The translations under genes and the position numbers were made by a program. A DNA stretch of 11,372 nt from Myroides sp. (GTDB taxonomy: Bacteria > Bacteroidota > Bacteroidia > Flavobacteriales > Flavobacteriaceae), in contig JAHAYQ010000034.1 of assembly GCA_018384465.1 (NCBI GenBank), positions 1-11,372 on the forward strand. The letters run 5' to 3'. The notes beneath the pieces are model-generated. The model was not told where the DNA came from, searched no databases, and saw nothing but the letters and a program-made list of their open reading frames with translations. Below, piece after piece: positions 7,790 through 11,372 of the stretch. How positions within the stretch are numbered: position 1 is the stretch's first letter; each line of letters opens with the position of its first letter.

Positions 7790-8575
7790 ATGAATCAACC
7801 GTTAGCATACGTTCATCCAGGAGCAAAAATCGCTAAAAATGTGGTGATAGAACCTTTCACAACCATTCATAACAACGTTGAAATTGGTGAAGGTACTTGG
7901 ATTGGATCCAACGTTACCATTATGGAAGGTGCACGCATTGGAAAAAATTGTAAAATTTTTCCTGGTGCTGTTATTTCAGCTGAACCACAAGATTTAAAGT
8001 TCGATGGTGAAGATACAACTGCCGAAATAGGTGATAATACAACTATAAGAGAATGCGTTACTATTAACCGCGGAACAAAAGATCGCTATAAAACCGTTGT
8101 AGGTAAAAATTGCTTAATTCAAGCTTATAGCCATATTGCACACGACTGTATCGTGGGTGATTATTGTATTTTCTCTAATGCAAGTACTTTAGCAGGTCAC
8201 GTAACCGTTGGTGATTATGTGGTATTGGCAGGTATGGTAGCTGTACATCAATTCTGTACCATTGGTTCGCATTCTTTCATAACCGGAGGTACTTTGGTAA
8301 GAAAAGATGTGCCACCTTATATTAAAGCTGCACGTGAGCCTATTTCGTATGTCGGAATAAATTCAGTAGGTTTGCGTAGAAGAGGATTTGATTCAGAAAA
8401 GATTAAAGAAATTCAAAATATTTATCGTGTGTTGTATCAAAAGAATTACAACAATTCACAAGCAATTGAACTTATTGAAACCGACATGGAAGCTACTCCT
8501 GAACGTGATGAAATCATTCAGTTTGTACGAAATTCTACACGCGGTATTATGAAAGGATATACAGGAGTTTATTAA
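7790..8575 (+). CDS. lpxA: LpxA, acyl-ACP--UDP-N-acetylglucosamine O-acyltransferase
   Basis: LpxA adds a 3-hydroxyacyl chain to the 3-OH of UDP-GlcNAc, the first step of lipid A synthesis. The length, 261 residues, is normal. Hexapeptide repeats forming a left-handed beta-helix run from about residue 7 to 185. YSHIAHDCIVG (113-123) contains H118, aligned with the catalytic H125 of E. coli, and VHQFCTIG (152-159) is also conserved. The segment ISYVGINSVGLRRRGF (185-200) leads into the C-terminal helical domain and distinguishes LpxA from LpxD. By alignment from memory, G166 falls where E. coli has G173, the acyl-chain ruler, which would leave room for a long 3-hydroxyacyl chain; this is inference. 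The gene lies 18 bases after lpxC/fabZ and 22 before efp. Confidence 0.96.
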   Translation: MNQPLAYVHPGAKIAKNVVIEPFTTIHNNVEIGEGTWIGSNVTIMEGARIGKNCKIFPGAVISAEPQDLKFDGEDTTAEIGDNTTIRECVTINRGTKDRYKTVVGKNCLIQAYSHIAHDCIVGDYCIFSNASTLAGHVTVGDYVVLAGMVAVHQFCTIGSHSFITGGTLVRKDVPPYIKAAREPISYVGINSVGLRRRGFDSEKIKEIQNIYRVLYQKNYNNSQAIELIETDMEATPERDEIIQFVRNSTRGIMKGYTGVY

Positions 8576-8597
8576 TAAAAAAATAATAAAATATAAA

Positions 8598-9164
8598 ATG
8601 GCAAGTACATCAGATATCAGAAACGGTTTATGTATCAAATTTAATAACGATATTTTTAAAATTGTTGAGTTTTTACACGTAAAACCGGGTAAAGGACCAG
8701 CTTTTGTTAGAACAAAATTAAAAAGCTTAACCAGCGGTAAAACTTTAGACAACACCTTTTCTGCAGGACATAAAATTGATGTTGTTCGTGTAGAAACACA
8801 TACTTTTCAGTATTTATACAACGAAGGAAATGATTACCATTTCATGAACACAGAGAGTTTTGAACAAATTACCTTAGATAAAAACGTTTTAGACACACCA
8901 GAATTGTTAAAAGAAGGTACCAATGTAATGGTTCAAATCAATACAGAAACAGAATTACCGTTGTCTGTTGATATGCCTGCATCTATCGTTCTAGAAGTTA
9001 CCTATACAGAACCTGGTGTTAAGGGAAATACAGCTACTAATGCTACTAAACCTGCTACGGTTGAAACAGGTGCACAAGTAAACGTACCTTTGTTCATTAA
9101 CGAAGGTGATAAAATTAAAATTGATACTGCGTCAGGAAATTATATTGAACGTATTAAAGAATAA
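8598..9164 (+). CDS. efp: Elongation factor P
   Basis: EF-P binds the ribosome between the P and E sites and relieves stalling at consecutive prolines. The 188 residues are the normal length and fold into three beta-barrel domains: KOW-like at about 1-62, then two OB-like domains. The loop HVKPGKGPAFVRTK (27-40) carries K32, equivalent to the lysine that is post-translationally modified in E. coli EF-P (K34). The C-terminal segment NEGDKIKIDTASGNYIERIK is the usual EF-P ending. Nothing here shows whether K32 is modified or by what. The gene sits inside the lipid A run, 22 bases after lpxA and 7 before the lpxD-like gene, so it is probably cotranscribed with them. Confidence 0.97.
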   Translation: MASTSDIRNGLCIKFNNDIFKIVEFLHVKPGKGPAFVRTKLKSLTSGKTLDNTFSAGHKIDVVRVETHTFQYLYNEGNDYHFMNTESFEQITLDKNVLDTPELLKEGTNVMVQINTETELPLSVDMPASIVLEVTYTEPGVKGNTATNATKPATVETGAQVNVPLFINEGDKIKIDTASGNYIERIKE

Positions 9165-9171
9165 TTGGTAA

Positions 9172-10086
9172 ATGAGATTTCCAAAAACATATCGTTTACA
9201 AACTATAGCAGATATTATTGGGTGTTCTTTTGTTGGATCGCCCGATTTTCCTGTTTTTGGAATGAACGAAATACATGTGGTACAAGAAGGAGAAATTGTT
9301 TTTGTGGACCATCCTAAATATTATGACAAAGCTTTAAATTCTAATGCTTCTATTATCCTAATAAATAAAGATGTAGAATGTCCAGAAGGAAAAGCACTTT
9401 TAATTTCAGATGATCCGTTCCGTGATTTCAATAAATTAGCGATACATTTTAGACCATTTCAGGCAGCTAATCAATCTGTTGCTGATACTGCGTTAATAGG
9501 GGAGGGCACTGTATTGCAGCCCAATGTTTTTGTAGGTAACCATGTTAAAATTGGCAAAAATTGCATCATACATTCCAATGTAGTTATTAATGACTATTGT
9601 ACTATTGGAGATAATGTTATAATACATGCAGGTACCGTTTTAGGTGGCGATGCTTTTTATTTTAAAAAACGAGCCGATTATTTTGATCCGTTAGTTTCTT
9701 GCGGTTCCGTCACTATTGAAAACGATGTTACTTTAGGAGCATTATGTACCATAGACCGAGGTGTTACGGGCGAAACCTTAATAAAAAGAGGAACAAAAAT
9801 TGATAATCAGGTACATATTGGTCATGATACTGTAATAGGCGAAATGTGTTTAATTGCCGCACAATGTGGTATAGCAGGTTGTGTAGTTATAGAAGATCAC
9901 GTAACTTTATGGGGGCAGGTTGGCACTACCAGTGGCATAACTATTGGTACCGGCGCCGTGGTTTCAGCCAAATCGGGTGTTTCTAAAAGCTTAAAAGGCA
10001 ATCAAGCATATTTTGGTGTGCCAGCAGAAGAAGCCAGAGAGTATTATAAGCACGTAGCAAAGGTTAAAAACTTAGTTAAACAATAA
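9172..10086 (+). CDS. Divergent LpxD-like acyltransferase (second LpxD paralogue)
   Basis: The 304-residue protein has the LpxD plan: an N-terminal domain (about 1-100) and a hexapeptide-repeat beta-helix (about 105-285) with a short C-terminal helix. It keeps IDNQVHIGHDTVIG (210-223), in which H218 aligns with the catalytic histidine of LpxD. It differs from the LpxD at 5338-6375 in several signature places. The uracil-binding motif reads VFVDHPKY (43-50), with H47 where LpxD has asparagine. The GSDGFGFAPN signature is replaced by GGDAFYFKKR (158-167). The second active-site histidine is a glycine (TTSGITIG, 252-259). The C-terminal tail is about 20-25 residues shorter. It is probably a functional acyltransferase on a related nucleotide sugar or lipid A precursor, but the substrate is not known. 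It begins 7 bases after efp and ends 3 bases before the next gene. Calling it simply lpxD would overstate what is seen. Confidence 0.85.
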   Translation: MRFPKTYRLQTIADIIGCSFVGSPDFPVFGMNEIHVVQEGEIVFVDHPKYYDKALNSNASIILINKDVECPEGKALLISDDPFRDFNKLAIHFRPFQAANQSVADTALIGEGTVLQPNVFVGNHVKIGKNCIIHSNVVINDYCTIGDNVIIHAGTVLGGDAFYFKKRADYFDPLVSCGSVTIENDVTLGALCTIDRGVTGETLIKRGTKIDNQVHIGHDTVIGEMCLIAAQCGIAGCVVIEDHVTLWGQVGTTSGITIGTGAVVSAKSGVSKSLKGNQAYFGVPAEEAREYYKHVAKVKNLVKQ

Positions 10087-10089
10087 AAA

Positions 10090-10458
10090 ATGGATAGCGC
10101 AGTACAATTAGTAAAGAATTTTTATGAATCGGCAGGGATCATCAGCAAGACGTATTGTTTAGAGGTTTTTCACGATGACATACAATTAGAGTGGTACAGT
10201 TCTAAAGGATATCTAATTTTAGAACACAGTGATCTATTGGCACTTTCTAAAGATTTAAAACATTCGTACTACGATTTACGTACGCAAATTCATACTATTA
10301 TTGGTAACGATAGCCACGTTATGATTCGGTATACCTATTTTGTACGAACCTATGAGAACCCCGAAGAAGAAATGGTTTTAGCCACATTTTTCGCTGAATG
10401 GGAAGTTAAAGATGGTAAGTTATATAAAGGGATTCAAATGAGTCAATTGCCGAATTAA
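10090..10458 (+). CDS. Small NTF2/SnoaL-fold protein, function unknown
   Basis: This 122-residue soluble protein has no signal peptide. It fits the NTF2-like cone fold: an N-terminal helix (AVQLVKNFYESAG, 4-16), a second helical segment, then alternating strands ending in FFAEWEVKDGKLYKGIQMSQ (99-118). The W-x-x-x-DGK pattern is usual at the end of NTF2/SnoaL-like domains. This superfamily includes both enzymes and pure binding proteins, and I see no residue set that identifies a reaction. Its ATG is only 3 bases after the stop of the LpxD-like gene, so the two are almost certainly translated from one message and may work together. It is the last gene of the run before the sucD promoter. Confidence 0.8.
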   Translation: MDSAVQLVKNFYESAGIISKTYCLEVFHDDIQLEWYSSKGYLILEHSDLLALSKDLKHSYYDLRTQIHTIIGNDSHVMIRYTYFVRTYENPEEEMVLATFFAEWEVKDGKLYKGIQMSQLPN

Positions 10459-10501
10459 TGAAAATTTAAACTAAAAATTTTTAATATTGTTCAGTAACCC
10501 T

Positions 10502-10509
10502 TATTTTTG
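10502..10509 (+). promoter_or_regulatory. Probable -7 promoter element of sucD
   Basis: TATTTTTG fits the Bacteroidota consensus TAnnTTTG and lies 37 bases before the sucD ATG, in the 88-base gap that separates sucD from the tightly packed lipid A run. A start 5-8 bases downstream would give a leader of about 30 bases. The TTG at 10487-10489 is 12 bases upstream, closer than the usual -33 spacing. The gap contains no gene, only AT-rich sequence with an AT-only inverted repeat at 10461-10481. Confidence 0.5.
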
Positions 10510-10546
10510 TAAAATAATTCAAAAAACGATAATTATAAAATAAATT

Positions 10547-11372
10547 ATGAGTGTATTAGTAAACAAAGATTCTAAAATAATAGTTCAAGGCTTTACAGGA
10601 AGTGAAGGAACGTTCCATGCTTCACAAATGATTGAATATGGTACAAACGTTGTTGGTGGTGTAACGCCAGGTAAAGGCGGAACTATGCATTTAGATCGTC
10701 CTGTATTTAATACAGTACAAGACGCTGTAGATAAAGCAGGAGCAGATACATCAATCATCTTCGTACCACCTGCATTCGCTGCCGATGCTATTATGGAAGC
10801 AGCTCAAGCTGGTATCAAAGTAATCATTTGTATTACAGAAGGTATTCCAGTAGCCGAAATGGTAACAGCTTATAACTACGTACAAAACAAAGGTAATTGT
10901 CGTTTAATAGGTCCTAACTGTCCAGGTGTAATCACTCCAGGTGAAGCAAAAGTTGGTATTATGCCAGGTTTCGTATTTAAAAAAGGTACAGTAGGTATCG
11001 TTTCTAAATCAGGAACATTAACTTACGAAGCGGCAGACCAAGTGGTAAAACAAGGTTTAGGTATCACAACTGCTATTGGTATTGGTGGCGATCCAATTAT
11101 TGGAACAACTACTAAAGAAGCTGTAGAGTTATTAATGAATGACGACGAAACAGAAGCAATCATAATGATTGGTGAAATTGGTGGTCAATTAGAAGCAGAT
11201 GCAGCTCGTTGGGTAAAAGAAAACGGTAACAAAAAACCAGTAATCGGATTTATCGCTGGGGAAACAGCTCCAAAAGGTCGTACAATGGGTCACGCAGGTG
11301 CTATTGTTGGTGGTGCTGATGATACAGCTGAAGCAAAAAAACGCATCATGAGAGAATGTGGTATCCACGTAG
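10547..11372 (+). CDS. sucD: Succinyl-CoA synthetase alpha subunit (3' end outside window)
   Basis: The frame from ATG at 10547 is open to the right edge: 275 full codons of a protein usually about 290 residues long, so only the last 15 or so are missing. With the beta subunit SucC it converts succinyl-CoA to succinate while making a nucleoside triphosphate, in the cytoplasmic TCA cycle. QGFTGSEGTFHA (14-25) is the CoA-binding Rossmann loop. IGPNCPGVITPGE and VSKSGTLTYEA are the family's next conserved blocks. APKGRTMGHAGAI contains H249 (11291-11293), the histidine phosphorylated during catalysis. sucC is not in the window next to it, which is common in Bacteroidota. Its codon use looks more regular and conserved than that of its neighbours, as expected for a highly expressed gene. 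Confidence 0.96.
   Translation, partial: MSVLVNKDSKIIVQGFTGSEGTFHASQMIEYGTNVVGGVTPGKGGTMHLDRPVFNTVQDAVDKAGADTSIIFVPPAFAADAIMEAAQAGIKVIICITEGIPVAEMVTAYNYVQNKGNCRLIGPNCPGVITPGEAKVGIMPGFVFKKGTVGIVSKSGTLTYEAADQVVKQGLGITTAIGIGGDPIIGTTTKEAVELLMNDDETEAIIMIGEIGGQLEADAARWVKENGNKKPVIGFIAGETAPKGRTMGHAGAIVGGADDTAEAKKRIMRECGIHV

Noticed and set aside
8456..8755. Minus-strand open frame of 99 codons across the lpxA-efp junction
   Set aside because: It is antisense to the end of lpxA and the start of efp, both firmly identified, and has no recognisable domain or promoter.
5338..10086. Repeated hexapeptide units in lpxD, lpxA and the LpxD-like gene as a DNA repeat or recombination site
   Set aside because: The similarity is at protein level from left-handed beta-helix folds; no long matching nucleotide tracts were seen.
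10461..10481. Inverted repeat aaaattt/aaatttt followed by T residues, a possible terminator
   Set aside because: The stem is AT-only, seven pairs, with no GC pairs, so it would be unstable and is expected by chance in this AT-rich gap.

Overview
The window looks like a chromosomal segment from the family Flavobacteriaceae (Bacteroidota). It is AT-rich, lacks strong Shine-Dalgarno sequences, and has TAnnTTTG-type -7 promoter elements. It carries an lpxC-fabZ fusion and the order HD hydrolase, lpxD, lpxC/fabZ, lpxA, efp, second lpxD-like gene, small NTF2-like gene, sucD, which I recall as typical of that family. The genus cannot be fixed from the sequence.

Layout. Positions 1-3026 (+) hold the 3' part of a very large cell-envelope gene cut by the left edge. 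Its product joins the end of a purple-acid/calcineurin-type phosphatase domain, a middle region with kinase-like catalytic motifs, and a C-terminal Omp85/BamA-like beta-barrel. Converging on it is a predicted lipoprotein with a propeller-like sequence (3043-3906, -). A 170-base divergent intergenic region (3907-4076) has a good Bacteroidota promoter box and a 14-base direct repeat on either side of it.

From 4077 to 10458 seven genes run rightward with gaps of only 3-22 bases and are probably one transcription unit, with an extra promoter possible before lpxD. They encode an HD-domain phosphohydrolase, LpxD, the LpxC/FabZ fusion, LpxA, elongation factor P, a divergent LpxD-like acyltransferase and an NTF2-fold protein of unknown function. 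LpxA, LpxC and LpxD are the first, second and third acyl-chain or deacetylation steps of lipid A synthesis, and FabZ belongs to fatty-acid elongation, which supplies the 3-hydroxyacyl-ACP used by LpxA and LpxD. After an 88-base gap with its own promoter box comes sucD (10547 to the right edge), the alpha subunit of succinyl-CoA synthetase, missing only its last few codons.

Most of the window is core metabolism. The best candidate for something under-described is the large envelope protein at the left. It appears to carry phosphatase and kinase-like modules in one polypeptide anchored by an outer-membrane barrel. Second is the divergent LpxD paralogue, which keeps the catalytic histidine but has lost other LpxD signature residues. 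I saw no tRNA, rRNA, CRISPR array, insertion sequence or phage feature.
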